Below, piece after piece: positions 25,268 through 34,431 of a stretch of 49,612 nt of DNA (positions within the stretch are counted from its first letter, which is position 1; each line of letters begins with the position of its first letter). The DNA is from Desulfurococcales archaeon. GTDB taxonomy: Archaea; Thermoproteota; Thermoprotei_A; Sulfolobales; Acidilobaceae. The stretch is taken from the NCBI GenBank assembly GCA_015520195.1, contig WAQN01000050.1, positions 1-49,612 on the forward strand, in the 5' to 3' direction. The notes under the pieces are model-generated. The model was given only the letters and a program-made list of their open reading frames with translations. It did not search any database and was not told where the DNA came from. The position numbers and the translations under genes were made by a program.

Positions 25268-26139
25268 AATGTCACCTCCAGGTGCCTGGCTCTAAGAGTC
25301 CTTATGTATATAAAGCCGAAGGACAGGGATATCGCTGCAATTATCAATGCGTATAACGCTGCCACTCCCTCATGTCTGAGCTCTGTTAACTCATAGTATG
25401 CCTCTCCAGCTAGGACTGGTATATTCCTTCCCGCTAGTATCCAGACGACACCGAATATCTGAAATGCGAAGAGCGTCCTGATTATGAGGGCTGATTGTAG
25501 GCTGGGTTTCAGCATGGGTAGTATTATCTTTGTAAGCTTCTGCATCCAGCTGGCCCCGAAGACCTCGGCAGCCTCTATTAGGTCTCTACTTAGAAGCTGT
25601 AGGCCTGCAAATAGTATAACGAATACTATAGCCATCGACCTCCATACCTCTGTGACTACTATAGCCAGTAGCATCCTTACCTTGAATTCGCTCCCGAAAA
25701 CCTGTATAGGCTGGTCTATCAAGCCAAGCGATATTAGCAGGTTATTCATGAACCCGTTACTAGTTAAGATCGAATACCATATGAGCCCTGCTGCTACGTC
25801 ACTAATAGTTAACGGGATAATAACCATGTATAATATTAAGTCGCGTCCCTTAAATGAGTTGTAGAGGAATAATGCGATAAGTAGTGCAAGGGCCGTTTCA
25901 ATGGGTATTACTATTGCCGTTATAGTTAAGGTGTACCTAAACGCCTCAGTGAACTTAGAGAGGGGGCTACCCACTAGATATCTTATATTTGCTAAGCTTA
26001 GCGCTCCCTCCTCGAAGAACGACAAGTATATGGCCTCGCTTAGGGGATATGCTATAAAGAACCCCATATAAATGAATGCAGGGGCTATCAAGAGGAACGC
26101 CTTATGTTTAGGTGTAAGCCTCAAGTTGATAGGCACCAC
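25264..26139 (-). CDS. Sugar ABC transporter permease (MalF type)
   Basis: 291 residues with six hydrophobic segments, including an N-terminal KAFLLIAPAFIYMGFFIAYPL that typifies MalF/UgpA proteins. The EAA loop reads EAAEVFGASWMQKLTKIILPMLKPSL. It is separated by about 110 bases from the upstream binding-protein gene, a gap that usually reflects stronger expression of the binding protein. Confidence 0.92.
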   Translation of the reverse strand: MVPINLRLTPKHKAFLLIAPAFIYMGFFIAYPLSEAIYLSFFEEGALSLANIRYLVGSPLSKFTEAFRYTLTITAIVIPIETALALLIALFLYNSFKGRDLILYMVIIPLTISDVAAGLIWYSILTSNGFMNNLLISLGLIDQPIQVFGSEFKVRMLLAIVVTEVWRSMAIVFVILFAGLQLLSRDLIEAAEVFGASWMQKLTKIILPMLKPSLQSALIIRTLFAFQIFGVVWILAGRNIPVLAGEAYYELTELRHEGVAALYALIIAAISLSFGFIYIRTLRARHLEVTL

Positions 26140-26252
26140 CCGATATTATGGTAAAAAGTCCCTACTTAGACTTGAATCCGAGATGAACTTAAAAAACATA
26201 TTTGGTGAAAGTTGAAAGAAGATAGATATAGCGATCCTAAAAGGGCTGTAGC

Positions 26253-27704
26253 CTACTTATCAGGAGGCGGTAGAGGAGCATTCACTTCCTCGAAGATCCT
26301 GTTGAGGTCTGCCGCTAGAACTGGTAGTACCTCCGCTGGATTCTGGCCTTCTAGGACTATTTTCTCGAATGCAGTCCTATATATACTTGAGAACTCTCCT
26401 CCCTTAGCACCTAGACTTGGTATAAGGGCTACCAGGGAGTCCGGGGTGTTTAGCTGTTTGCTTACTCCGTCAACCATTACCTTTAATGGGCCTGTTGCCA
26501 CCTTGCCTGAAGCCTCATTTACGCTGGGGAAGAAGCCGACATTCTGGAGCACCATGACTTGGGTCTCAGGCCTTGTTAAATACTCTATGAGCTTCCATGC
26601 CTCCTCAGGGTGGGGTGCATTCTTAGGTATTGCTAACCCTGCTATTACCAGTATATAGCCTCTACCCTTAGGGCCTGCTGGTGTTGGCACTACCACGAAG
26701 TCCTCGGGTTTTGTAGTGATTGCATCCTTTATCCTAGCCGTGTGATCCCAGGCTATTAATACATCGCCTCTTAACAGTGGATCAGCCATTGCATCGTAAG
26801 TTGTGCTGGCTGGGTTAACGTAGTTCCAGAGCTCTTTTAGGTAGTTCCACATATCTATCGCCGCTTGGCTGTCAAAGTTCTTTACCTGGGCTCCCGTGAA
26901 TGATGGATATAGGTATCCATGGAGGAATCTATGGAAGAGCCCCTTTGGTCCAGCAGGGAATCCCAGGGCTTTCTTGCCTGTCTGCTCGTAGAGGTTCTTA
27001 GCCCAGTCTAGTAGTGCCTGGTAAGTCCATTTGCTGCTTCCACTTATTACGTCATCCATCGTCAATCCTTCGGGTAGGTAATTGAAGGCCTCCTTGTTGA
27101 CGACGAACACGTATGTAGCAGTCATCCATGGGACGTAAGCCTTTATACCGTAGAGGTTACTATAGTCCTCAAGTATCTTCGGGAACGTTCTATCTGGTAG
27201 GGAGCCGAATTTACTTAGATCCATTAGCCATCCGTTGCTGGCAAAGTAGTCTAGGCCACCGTGGAGGTCTCCTATGACATCAATAGTTACCTTGCCAGCC
27301 TTCATCTCAGACTCTAATCTAGTGCTAAGATCCTCATAGCTTATACCTATAAACTCTACTTTAATCCCTGTCTCCTGGGTAAATGGCGGTAATAGCTTGT
27401 TCTTAACGAAGGCCTGCTCTTCAACTGGCACCATCTGTGTCGACGCAAATATCAATGTGACCTCTTTCTTAACAGGTGTAGTCTCTTCAGGGGAAGTAGT
27501 GGGTGTAGTCTTGGGTGTAGTCTTTTCAGGAGTCTGAACAGCAGGCGACGGCGTCTCTTCTGGAGTTGTAGTTTCTTCTCCAGGGCCTCTAGTGGTTATG
27601 GCCACTGCTACTATTGCTAGGATGATTATAATGATTACAACTGCGGCTTGGGTAGTGGTTATAGCTCTATTTAATCTACCCGCCATTCCATTCCACCAAC
27701 TCAT
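26253..27704 (-). CDS. Sugar ABC transporter substrate-binding protein with class III (PibD) signal peptide
   Basis: 483 residues. The N-terminus has a basic region ending in NRA followed by ITTTQAAVV and a long Ile/Val stretch. The R-A-polar-TQ-hydrophobic order is like the pilin-type signals of Sulfolobus sugar-binding proteins such as GlcS, cleaved by PibD just before the hydrophobic helix (here probably after Ala14). A Thr/Pro/Glu-rich stalk (about 42-75) follows, then the extracellular solute-binding domain (family 1) starting KKEVTLIFAST. First gene of the operon; the ligand is probably a sugar or polyol. Confidence 0.9.
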   Translation of the reverse strand: MSWWNGMAGRLNRAITTTQAAVVIIIIILAIVAVAITTRGPGEETTTPEETPSPAVQTPEKTTPKTTPTTSPEETTPVKKEVTLIFASTQMVPVEEQAFVKNKLLPPFTQETGIKVEFIGISYEDLSTRLESEMKAGKVTIDVIGDLHGGLDYFASNGWLMDLSKFGSLPDRTFPKILEDYSNLYGIKAYVPWMTATYVFVVNKEAFNYLPEGLTMDDVISGSSKWTYQALLDWAKNLYEQTGKKALGFPAGPKGLFHRFLHGYLYPSFTGAQVKNFDSQAAIDMWNYLKELWNYVNPASTTYDAMADPLLRGDVLIAWDHTARIKDAITTKPEDFVVVPTPAGPKGRGYILVIAGLAIPKNAPHPEEAWKLIEYLTRPETQVMVLQNVGFFPSVNEASGKVATGPLKVMVDGVSKQLNTPDSLVALIPSLGAKGGEFSSIYRTAFEKIVLEGQNPAEVLPVLAADLNRIFEEVNAPLPPPDK

Positions 27705-27971
27705 ATTATAATTTATACTATGATAAAGACACTAATAAATTTCCTATAAAGGGTTCTTCAATACGTAGGGCAGGCATATTAGGCCTCTAGAAATGCATTA
27801 TAAACAACAATAATAGCTCCTCAATAGTTAGGTCGTAGATATCTTCTTAGAATTATTTTAATTTAATCCTAGAGTAACTTGACGTTTAGAGTTATACCCT
27901 GTTATGTCTCTCTAAGGGTTTTTAAAGTTCTCTGCAATACTAATTCTGGCCTGAATCTATCGGGGATTGGA

Positions 27972-28415
27972 ATGGGAGGTGCACTTAAAGCTTCAGCTAT
28001 TATAGCATCGATACTATTATACTCTACTATAGTGATAGGAAGCTTCGTTAAAGCACTCGATGCAGGGCTGGCATGTGGGACAGACTGGCCTACGTGTAAC
28101 GGGTATATTATACCTCCAGACTTATTCAGCGACCGTAGTGTTCTGCTCGAATACATGCATAGACTAGTTGGTGGCCTTGCATCGCTATTCATAATCATAA
28201 CTTTCATCTATTCTATGCTCTACGGAAGACGCCAGGATAAGTTACTAGCTAGTATCACGGTGCTTCTAATAGTAGTTCAGGTCTTGCTTGGCATGGCTGT
28301 AATTAAATCTTACCTTGACGAGCTCATAGTTGCCCTGCACCTGTCATTCGCGACTGCCTCTCTAGTTGCAGCATCTATACTTGCATACTCGCTGGCTACA
28401 TGTAAAAGTAGTTAA
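27972..28415 (+). CDS. ctaA: Half-size heme A synthase (CtaA/Cox15 family)
   Basis: About 147 residues from ATG 27972, four membrane helices. Diagnostic features are ACGTDWPTCNG with its paired cysteines in an outer loop, EYMHRLVGG with a heme-ligand His in helix 2, and IVALHLSFA with a second His in helix 4. Bacterial CtaA has eight helices arising from duplication of this four-helix unit; archaeal versions such as that of Aeropyrum are half-length and presumably dimerise. The enzyme converts heme O to heme A for terminal oxidases. Frame upstream of 27972 exists but lies before a TATA-like TTTTTAAAG. SCO follows 38 bases later. Confidence 0.88.
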   Translation: MGGALKASAIIASILLYSTIVIGSFVKALDAGLACGTDWPTCNGYIIPPDLFSDRSVLLEYMHRLVGGLASLFIIITFIYSMLYGRRQDKLLASITVLLIVVQVLLGMAVIKSYLDELIVALHLSFATASLVAASILAYSLATCKSS

Positions 28416-28453
28416 GAGCTGGATTTAACTCATCTAAACGAGTCTATTATAGT

Positions 28454-29173
28454 TTGAGAAGGGTTGTGGGGTTAAGGTGTTATCTTTTGGATGTAAGAAT
28501 ATTCGTGGCTGCTGTAATGGCCTCAGTTATAACTGCTTCATTCCTGATAAACATCTACTTATTCTATTCGGGTTACTATCCAAGAGCTGAGGGGCCAGCT
28601 GTAGAGAAGCTTAGTTCAACGAGTACTGTATATGAGATAAAAAGGCCTTTGTTCCCCTTGATTGTCAATACAACAGAGGGGGTTGTTAGAGTACCAGTTG
28701 AGGGAAGGATAAATGTATTTGTCCCGCAATACGTGAATTGCCCCGATATATGTCATATAGAGACGCTGATCATGCTCTATGTAATGGAGAAGACCGTAGA
28801 GGCAGGCATAAGCGATAGAATCGTTTGGGTGACGGTAGAGGTAGACCCGTGGAGATCAGAGCCAGGCATAGTTGCTAGGTATATGCGTGACATGGCTGGA
28901 GACCTCTATGGCAAAGTAGACTGGATATGGATCCTAGAGAAGGGTGACAAGCTAGAAAAAATCTGGAAACAGCTAGGGATAGTGGCTCAGAGGGATGATA
29001 AAACGGGCCTCATAGGCCATACAGCAGGATTCTATATAGCGGATGAGAATGGCACATTACTCTATTATATAAAACCTAAGTCAACAGTCCTGGAAAACGC
29101 CTGGGAGAACCCCAAGGACATAGGTGATGGACTATGGGAACTGCTAAAGCATCTAGCTAAATCAGAGGAATAG
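28454..29173 (+). CDS. SCO1/SenC-family copper chaperone
   Basis: 239 residues with one N-terminal membrane anchor (about 15-38) and an outward thioredoxin-fold domain. The CuA-site chaperone motif CPDIC (Cys96, Cys100) and a distal His189 in GHTAGFYI are in place, matching the copper ligands of SCO proteins. WVTVEVDPWRSEPG is the family's conserved strand-loop. It delivers copper to, or reduces cysteines of, cytochrome oxidase subunit II. Lying directly after ctaA, it indicates a heme-copper oxidase elsewhere in the genome. Confidence 0.88.
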   Translation: MRRVVGLRCYLLDVRIFVAAVMASVITASFLINIYLFYSGYYPRAEGPAVEKLSSTSTVYEIKRPLFPLIVNTTEGVVRVPVEGRINVFVPQYVNCPDICHIETLIMLYVMEKTVEAGISDRIVWVTVEVDPWRSEPGIVARYMRDMAGDLYGKVDWIWILEKGDKLEKIWKQLGIVAQRDDKTGLIGHTAGFYIADENGTLLYYIKPKSTVLENAWENPKDIGDGLWELLKHLAKSEE

Positions 29174-29187
29174 GCTTAAAATGAACC

Positions 29188-29853
29188 TTAACTCATCCTC
29201 CTAGAGATCGCCCATGCAGCAGCTTCTATATAAGCCCTTATGGGGGGCATGGCTATTGAAGGCTTCACCCTACCCCTTCTTATGGCGTCAATGACTTCGT
29301 CTATACTTGAGGGCCCCCACTCCAGTTCTATAGGCGCTACTCCAACCTCTGATATTACGTGTGAGTCACTCCCGCTCACACCAGGTTTACCTAGCCTATA
29401 TGCGTCGTTCATGGCGGGTATGTTAAGGAGGGGGACTCCCCGGGCATTCCATACTTCGATAGCATCGAAGAGATCCCCGTGTACTCTAACTCTTGAGCCA
29501 ATACTATTCCTACCAAGATGATACGGGTGGGCAGCAATCATAATGCAGTTACCATCGTTAGACCATTCCCTGAGCTCAAATGGATCCTTAGGCGCCTCGC
29601 TACTAGGAGGATGGTCGCATATAACCAGTATATCCCCCCATGTAGTTCTTACCTCATTTCCATAGAATAACATCATATCGAATCCATGGATCTTTAAAGC
29701 TCTAAACCCTAAAACTGCTCCCCTGAATGTATTATGATCAGTTATCGCTAATCCCGATAGTCCTTTTTTAAAAGCTATCCTAACAAGCTCTTCAGGGCTC
29801 ACTGATCCATCGCTTGCTGTAGTATGCGAGTGCAGTTCTATCTTCCAGGTCAA
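29188..29853 (-). CDS. PHP-domain metal-dependent phosphoesterase
   Basis: 221 residues. Metal-ligand motifs in order: HSH at the N-terminus (His8, His10), then ASDG, LAITDHNTF, YGNEVRTTWGDILVIC, MIAAHPYH, and a late GSDSHV. This is the stand-alone PHP fold (YciV/TrpH type), which binds three metals and hydrolyses phosphoesters such as nucleoside 3',5'-bisphosphate or 5' RNA ends. It is convergent with SCO, and its start is close to the divergent small gene at 30035. Confidence 0.9.
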   Translation of the reverse strand: MTWKIELHSHTTASDGSVSPEELVRIAFKKGLSGLAITDHNTFRGAVLGFRALKIHGFDMMLFYGNEVRTTWGDILVICDHPPSSEAPKDPFELREWSNDGNCIMIAAHPYHLGRNSIGSRVRVHGDLFDAIEVWNARGVPLLNIPAMNDAYRLGKPGVSGSDSHVISEVGVAPIELEWGPSSIDEVIDAIRRGRVKPSIAMPPIRAYIEAAAWAISRRMS

Positions 29854-30034
29854 CCATTAACTCCCATATAATACCAATGCATGAACCATCAAATATTAGT
29901 ATTGCTTAAAAACGCTAAAACCCTATTATAATAACAGCGGTTTAATCTTATATTATAAAATATATATTTAATAGATTATAGTATATCCACTATATATCTT
30001 GTATTTTTAGAATAACACTTGGAGGGGTGCTTCC

Positions 30035-30355
30035 TTGTTAGGGTTTCTTAGGAGCGGTAAAAAGAGGAGCGAAAGGAAAGAGGTGTATGCCTATATCTCA
30101 TCTAATATAAATATCGCGGTAGAGGAACAGGAGTCCATGATAAAGTTATGGTCGTCGATGTCTAGGCATTATATAGCTAAATGGTTTATTAATGATCAGG
30201 AATCTCTGTTAAATGCAATTAAAGAGAGACCTCTTCCGGTAGTTGTGTTTGACGAGTCTATGCTAGATAAGAGTTTTAGGGATAAAGTTAAGAAAAACGG
30301 GGTTCCTATAATAAGTGCTAAGCCGAAGGAGGGGCCACCTACTGTTGGATGCTAG
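30035..30355 (+). CDS. Unknown 106-residue protein
   Basis: Starts with TTG, supported by GGAGGG eight bases upstream. A basic N-terminus (FLRSGKKRSERKE) is followed by a predicted alpha/beta segment with a VVVFDES strand and a C-terminal GPPTVGC ending in cysteine. I recognise no family. The last 17 bases overlap, tail to tail, the DUF1122 gene. Confidence 0.55.
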   Translation: MLGFLRSGKKRSERKEVYAYISSNINIAVEEQESMIKLWSSMSRHYIAKWFINDQESLLNAIKERPLPVVVFDESMLDKSFRDKVKKNGVPIISAKPKEGPPTVGC

Positions 30356-31073
30356 CTTTCCTCCTTAATTTATCTATTATTCTAAGTGCTTCTCTTGAAT
30401 ATAGTAAGGACTTTATGATATATGCGTCTTTACTTAACCTTTTCTTAGAGTTAAGAAATAAATTTATCTCCTCGGTGAGCGCTGCTAATTGCCTAACCAT
30501 AGCAGTGGTATTAAACGGTTTTTGAGCCTGTAGCTTTTGGCCTCCTTCTTGGAACCCCTCGGGGTAGTACCATACTTTAAACCATGTGAATCCTCTCCTT
30601 AACAACTTCAAGCCCATTCTTGTCACTTGAGGGGGAACGCCTCTCTCGAGTTGGTTTAGAGTCTCTTCATCATTGTAGTATTCTATAAAGATGCTTTCTC
30701 CAGGCCCTATTTTACCCGTTATAGCATCTAATAATGCATCCTCTAGTGGAGAATCGAAGAAGCCTATTACCGACCCGTTCTCAAGTACTATTCTATTATT
30801 TATATTAAAAATCTCTATCCACGGCTTATATATGAGTCCTCTGCCACAGAATATTTTAAGTGCTGCTATGTGAGAAGCCGTACCACCTGACTCAAATAAT
30901 AAGCGAGCGTTTATCTCTTCCCTAAATCGTCCTCTTGCTATATCTACTAAGCGTAGCGTTATTGGCCCTACTTTTAGGCCATTTCCCAATTTTTCTATTA
31001 TATCTATGTATTCCCTGTTCAAACAGTGGGTCTTATAGTCATAGCTAGGTTTATTAGTAGTCGGTCGTGCCAC
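30339..31073 (-). CDS. DUF1122 family protein
   Basis: 244 residues. The region SIFIEYYNDEETLNQLERGVPPQVTRMG followed by GFTWFKVWYYPEGFQEGGQKLQ matches the conserved block of archaeal DUF1122 proteins as I know them. The function of the family is unknown; the fold appears alpha/beta with a helical C-terminal tail rich in Lys/Arg. It lies 45 bases after the aIF1 gene on the same strand, so the two are probably co-transcribed, hinting at a translation-linked role. Confidence 0.75.
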   Translation of the reverse strand: MARPTTNKPSYDYKTHCLNREYIDIIEKLGNGLKVGPITLRLVDIARGRFREEINARLLFESGGTASHIAALKIFCGRGLIYKPWIEIFNINNRIVLENGSVIGFFDSPLEDALLDAITGKIGPGESIFIEYYNDEETLNQLERGVPPQVTRMGLKLLRRGFTWFKVWYYPEGFQEGGQKLQAQKPFNTTAMVRQLAALTEEINLFLNSKKRLSKDAYIIKSLLYSREALRIIDKLRRKASIQQ

Positions 31074-31118
31074 GTTGTTTTCCTCCTCCCCTATGGTTGA
31101 GAGTTACGCATGACTAGA

Positions 31119-31424
31119 TTACTCTATAATTGTTATGTTTTCTTCTGGGAACCCCATTTCTATTAGTATCTTCTTTGCCCTATGCCTGTGATCGCCTTGT
31201 AACTCTATTCTCCCATTCTTAGCTGTGCCTCCAGTTGCCAGTTTGCTCTTCAGTTTAGATGCTAGCTTCTTTAAGTCGAATTCCTTCTCGTTTATTCCCT
31301 CTATTATCGTAACCTCACGTCCAAACCTTCTCTTTTCCAGCCTAATCTTGATCAGCTGTTCCTCGGCTGATAACTGCTCGCATATCTCAGGTGGTAAGCC
31401 GCTACACAGTGAGAGGTCAGACAT
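31119..31424 (-). CDS. Translation initiation factor aIF1 (SUI1 family)
   Basis: 101 residues. An N-terminal CSGLPPEIC with two cysteines is followed by the SUI1 fold: [48 protein letters not shown] and a final VEE/IEMGFP-like helix and strand. Archaeal aIF1 binds the small ribosomal subunit and monitors start-codon selection, which matters in this genome with its GTG/TTG and leaderless starts. Divergent from rpoP, operonic with DUF1122. Confidence 0.93.
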   Translation of the reverse strand: MSDLSLCSGLPPEICEQLSAEEQLIKIRLEKRRFGREVTIIEGINEKEFDLKKLASKLKSKLATGGTAKNGRIELQGDHRHRAKKILIEMGFPEENITIIE

Positions 31425-31537
31425 GGTCTAGCGTACCACCCAGGGTTCCATTATTCCCTAATTACTCATGTAGGTCGGATAGGGATATTAAGCCTTATAG
31501 TGTACTTGTAGTAGGGGAATAGTTATAGCTGAGCAAG

Positions 31538-31759
31538 GTGGACGGGTTGGAAGGGTTCGAGAGTGAGTATACGGGTTTGCCGTATGGGATTAAACCTAGG
31601 CAAGTCTATTATGTATGCCTACAGTGCGGTAGGCTTACTAGTAAGGATGAGATGGATCAAATGCCAAATATAACATGCCCTAATTGTGGATATAGGATAT
31701 TCATTAAGATTAGAGCTCCTCCACATATAGGTAATATAAGGAAAGTATATGCCGTATAA
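31538..31759 (+). CDS. rpoP: DNA-directed RNA polymerase subunit Rpo12 (RpoP)
   Basis: 73 residues. A zinc-ribbon CLQCG and CPNCGYRI separated by 18 residues, followed by a basic tail (IFIKIRAPP), is the pattern of archaeal RpoP/eukaryotic Rpb12. It bridges assembly subunits of RNA polymerase. The start is a GTG at 31538, giving an N-terminal extension of about 25 residues before the ribbon, longer than usual. A later start would need a non-AUG/GUG/UUG codon, so the extension seems genuine. Confidence 0.85.
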   Translation: MDGLEGFESEYTGLPYGIKPRQVYYVCLQCGRLTSKDEMDQMPNITCPNCGYRIFIKIRAPPHIGNIRKVYAV

Positions 31760-31892
31760 CAGCGTTGTTTAGACTAATACAGTTTATCTTGAAGAGCTCC
31801 TATACATTTAGGTAGCTAGGAGAACAGCTTGCCTTAGGCGTTAATATTTATAGTTGCCTGACGCTATTATTATATAGAGGCGATCCTCTAGG

Positions 31893-33383
31893 ATGAAGGA
31901 TGATAATGCAATAGTTAAAATTGCCAATAAGTTTAGCTGGATGTTCGGTGAATACAGGGACCTACCAGACTTAGGTTATTATCTAGGAGCTAAGTGGGAG
32001 TGGATAGGACCATTAAAAATGCACTATACCAACCCGTATACAGGGCATGTAAGCTATGTATACTCAATCCCACGCCTAGGCTCTATAATTGATGCAGTTA
32101 AAAGTCACAGGGCTCTATACACAAGTGTACTACCTAAACTAACGGATAGACTAGACTTCCTTAAGAACTTAGCATCAAGTATAGAGAGGTACGAAGAGGA
32201 ACTGGCTATAGCCATTAGCTTATCTACAGGGAAGCCTATAAGAGAGGCGCGGCATGAAGTTTCCTCTTCCATAGAACTACTAGAGAATTCATACATTCTC
32301 TTAGAGGCCTACGGTAGATATTGGAGGCCTATTATGAGCCGCACTCTGATAATAGGTAATCCCTCCAACGGAGCGTCATTGATAATGCCTTCATCTAGAT
32401 CACCCATTCTGACAACAATATTCGGCCTAGTATACTCTATATCACTTGGCAGCAATCTACTTATATTCAAGCCACCTTCAAGAGCCCCTCTCCCAACTAC
32501 TCTAATAGCCGGGGTACTAATAGAAAACGGCTTTAAAAATGTAATAGTCACATCGCCAGTACCCGGGCCAGTCATCGTAGACATATTAGCTAGTAGCATG
32601 CTCATATCCAGTATTTTCGCAGCAGGTGCAACCTCAACAATGGAAGATGTGGATAGGAAGGCATCCGGGCTCTATAGGCTTCTTTGGAGCTCTGATTTAT
32701 CCGCATCCATAATATGTGATGATGTAGACGTGGAAAAAGCGGCTAGGGCAGTGCTTGAATCAAGACTAGCTGGATGCGGAGACTTGTGCCTGAATACACA
32801 TGTTATATTCACCCCCGAGGAGTTACTTAGCATTATAGAGGAGAAGTTAATCCACTTGGCATCAAACGAGAATCCAGGAGACCCGTTAAGCCATGCCACA
32901 ACTCTAGGTCCTTTAATTGAAGAGGAACGAGAGAGCCTCATGGAATCACTAATCGATGATGCACTAAGCCATGGGGCCAGACTCCTTCATGGTAGGAGGC
33001 TTAAAACGGCGCTTTATCAGCCATACATCCTGGGTAATATCAAGAAGTCATCTAAGATGCTCTGGCAGAGAACAGTAGTCCCCCTATTAGGAGTAGTGCC
33101 AGTAAAATCGTGTAGAGAGGCTATATCTATCGCAGAGAGTATACCGTATGTTAAAGCCCTACTATTATACACGGAAAAGTACCACCGCTTCCTAGAAATA
33201 CTGAGAAACACGAAGATGAATCTAGTATATATAAATACATTCGAGATCAACAGGATAAACCATTATGAAGAGTGCATCAACATATACACAAGCCCACTAA
33301 TAGATTCAAGCGGAGTTAATAGAGTACTCAAGAACATAATAATCGGGGATGAAGAGGAACGCGAACCAGAAGCATATAGGTGA
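31893..33383 (+). CDS. Divergent aldehyde dehydrogenase-superfamily protein
   Basis: 496 residues with the ALDH layout: N-terminal oligomerisation/NAD part, KPPSRAP at 193-199 matching the conserved NAD-binding KP(S/A)..TP, a FAAGATSTM turn, a DDVDVEKA segment, and GDLCLNTHVIF with Cys299 at the catalytic position. However, the oxyanion Asn (normally W-N-F/Y-P) is replaced in MPSSRSP, and the catalytic Glu motif (L-E-L-G-G) reads LLWSSDL. Most canonical residues besides the Cys are therefore missing. It may be an acylating or otherwise altered enzyme, or a non-catalytic relative. Monocistronic with a TATA-like TTATATAG upstream. Confidence 0.75.
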   Translation: MKDDNAIVKIANKFSWMFGEYRDLPDLGYYLGAKWEWIGPLKMHYTNPYTGHVSYVYSIPRLGSIIDAVKSHRALYTSVLPKLTDRLDFLKNLASSIERYEEELAIAISLSTGKPIREARHEVSSSIELLENSYILLEAYGRYWRPIMSRTLIIGNPSNGASLIMPSSRSPILTTIFGLVYSISLGSNLLIFKPPSRAPLPTTLIAGVLIENGFKNVIVTSPVPGPVIVDILASSMLISSIFAAGATSTMEDVDRKASGLYRLLWSSDLSASIICDDVDVEKAARAVLESRLAGCGDLCLNTHVIFTPEELLSIIEEKLIHLASNENPGDPLSHATTLGPLIEEERESLMESLIDDALSHGARLLHGRRLKTALYQPYILGNIKKSSKMLWQRTVVPLLGVVPVKSCREAISIAESIPYVKALLLYTEKYHRFLEILRNTKMNLVYINTFEINRINHYEECINIYTSPLIDSSGVNRVLKNIIIGDEEEREPEAYR

Positions 33384-33645
33384 GGCGGCCTCAAGGGGGA
33401 CAGGCTTCATTCATAGACATCAGGCGATGGCGTAATCCTCATCGGCCACTATATGCATTATTTAGCTAAACACCTAAATATTAATTTCTAGATTGTAGTC
33501 GAGTATCCCTCGTAATTATATTGACTCTCTTAGGTGTATCTATACTGTGCCAGGTTGAGCAGGCCACTCTTCACTCTTAAAGACCCCCCGGTTACACTAG
33601 GTACTATCCAGGGAGGAACCTACTGTGGGTTGAGGTGTTTATGCT

Positions 33646-34431
33646 GTGATATCTACGCTGGAATCTGAGATTACAGGGGTTCAGGCTAGGATAAAATACC
33701 CTGATGCAAAGACATTCAAGACTATAGTTGATTCTTTATCTAAGATTCTCGACGAAGCTAAATTTGAGTTGACTAGTGAAGGATTAAAGGTTGTGGGTAT
33801 GGATCCAGCTAAGGTGGCTCTCATCGAGGTCAATATACCGTATGACTCGTTTTTGGAGTATGAGATCCTAAGTGATGAGGGGAGAGTTGAGATGGGATTG
33901 AACATGGATGCATTGAATGACATGTTGAAGAGGGGTAAGAAGGGGGATCCGATATCCTTTATGGTTTCAGCAGATAAGGTTTTACTAGTTATAGAGAGTA
34001 CCGCAATAAAGAGATATCTAGTACACAATCTTGAGGTTGTCCTGGAGGTTCCGGAGGAGGTTAAATTAGAGCATGACGTTGAGGCAGTAGTCATAGGTGA
34101 CGTGCTAAAGAAAGCCTTGAAGGATGCCGAGGTTGTCGGTGACCTTATAGAGTTTGAGGCCGATGAGGATAAGCTAGTTTTAAGGGCTCGTGGTGAGGGC
34201 AGGTCTAGGGTTGAAACTAGGCTCACTAGAGATACAGCAGCACTGATAGACTTGAACGTTAGAAACCCGGCTACAAGCGCGTATGACATAGGTTATATAA
34301 AGAACGTTATAAACTTAACTGGGGTGGCCGAGGCAGTCGAAATCAAGTTTTCATCGTCAAAGCCCCTGGAATTGGTATTTAAGAGCCCGGATGGGAGTAG
34401 GGTTAGGTATCTCCTTGCCCCTTCAGCATGA
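33646..34431 (+). CDS. pcn: DNA polymerase sliding clamp (PCNA)
   Basis: 261 residues. After a short extension, IKYPDAKTFKTIVDSLSKILDEAKFELTSEGLKVVGMDPAKVALIEVNIP is the classic PCNA first-domain opening, and DVLKKALKDAEVVGDLIEFEADEDKLVLRA starts the second domain. The interdomain and C-terminal LVFKSPDGSRVRYLLAPSA complete the ring subunit. Crenarchaea encode two or three PCNAs that form heterotrimers; which one this is cannot be told. GTG start with GAGGTG nine bases before it. The 3' end overlaps lysK by 29 bases, tail to tail. Confidence 0.95.
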   Translation: MISTLESEITGVQARIKYPDAKTFKTIVDSLSKILDEAKFELTSEGLKVVGMDPAKVALIEVNIPYDSFLEYEILSDEGRVEMGLNMDALNDMLKRGKKGDPISFMVSADKVLLVIESTAIKRYLVHNLEVVLEVPEEVKLEHDVEAVVIGDVLKKALKDAEVVGDLIEFEADEDKLVLRARGEGRSRVETRLTRDTAALIDLNVRNPATSAYDIGYIKNVINLTGVAEAVEIKFSSSKPLELVFKSPDGSRVRYLLAPSA

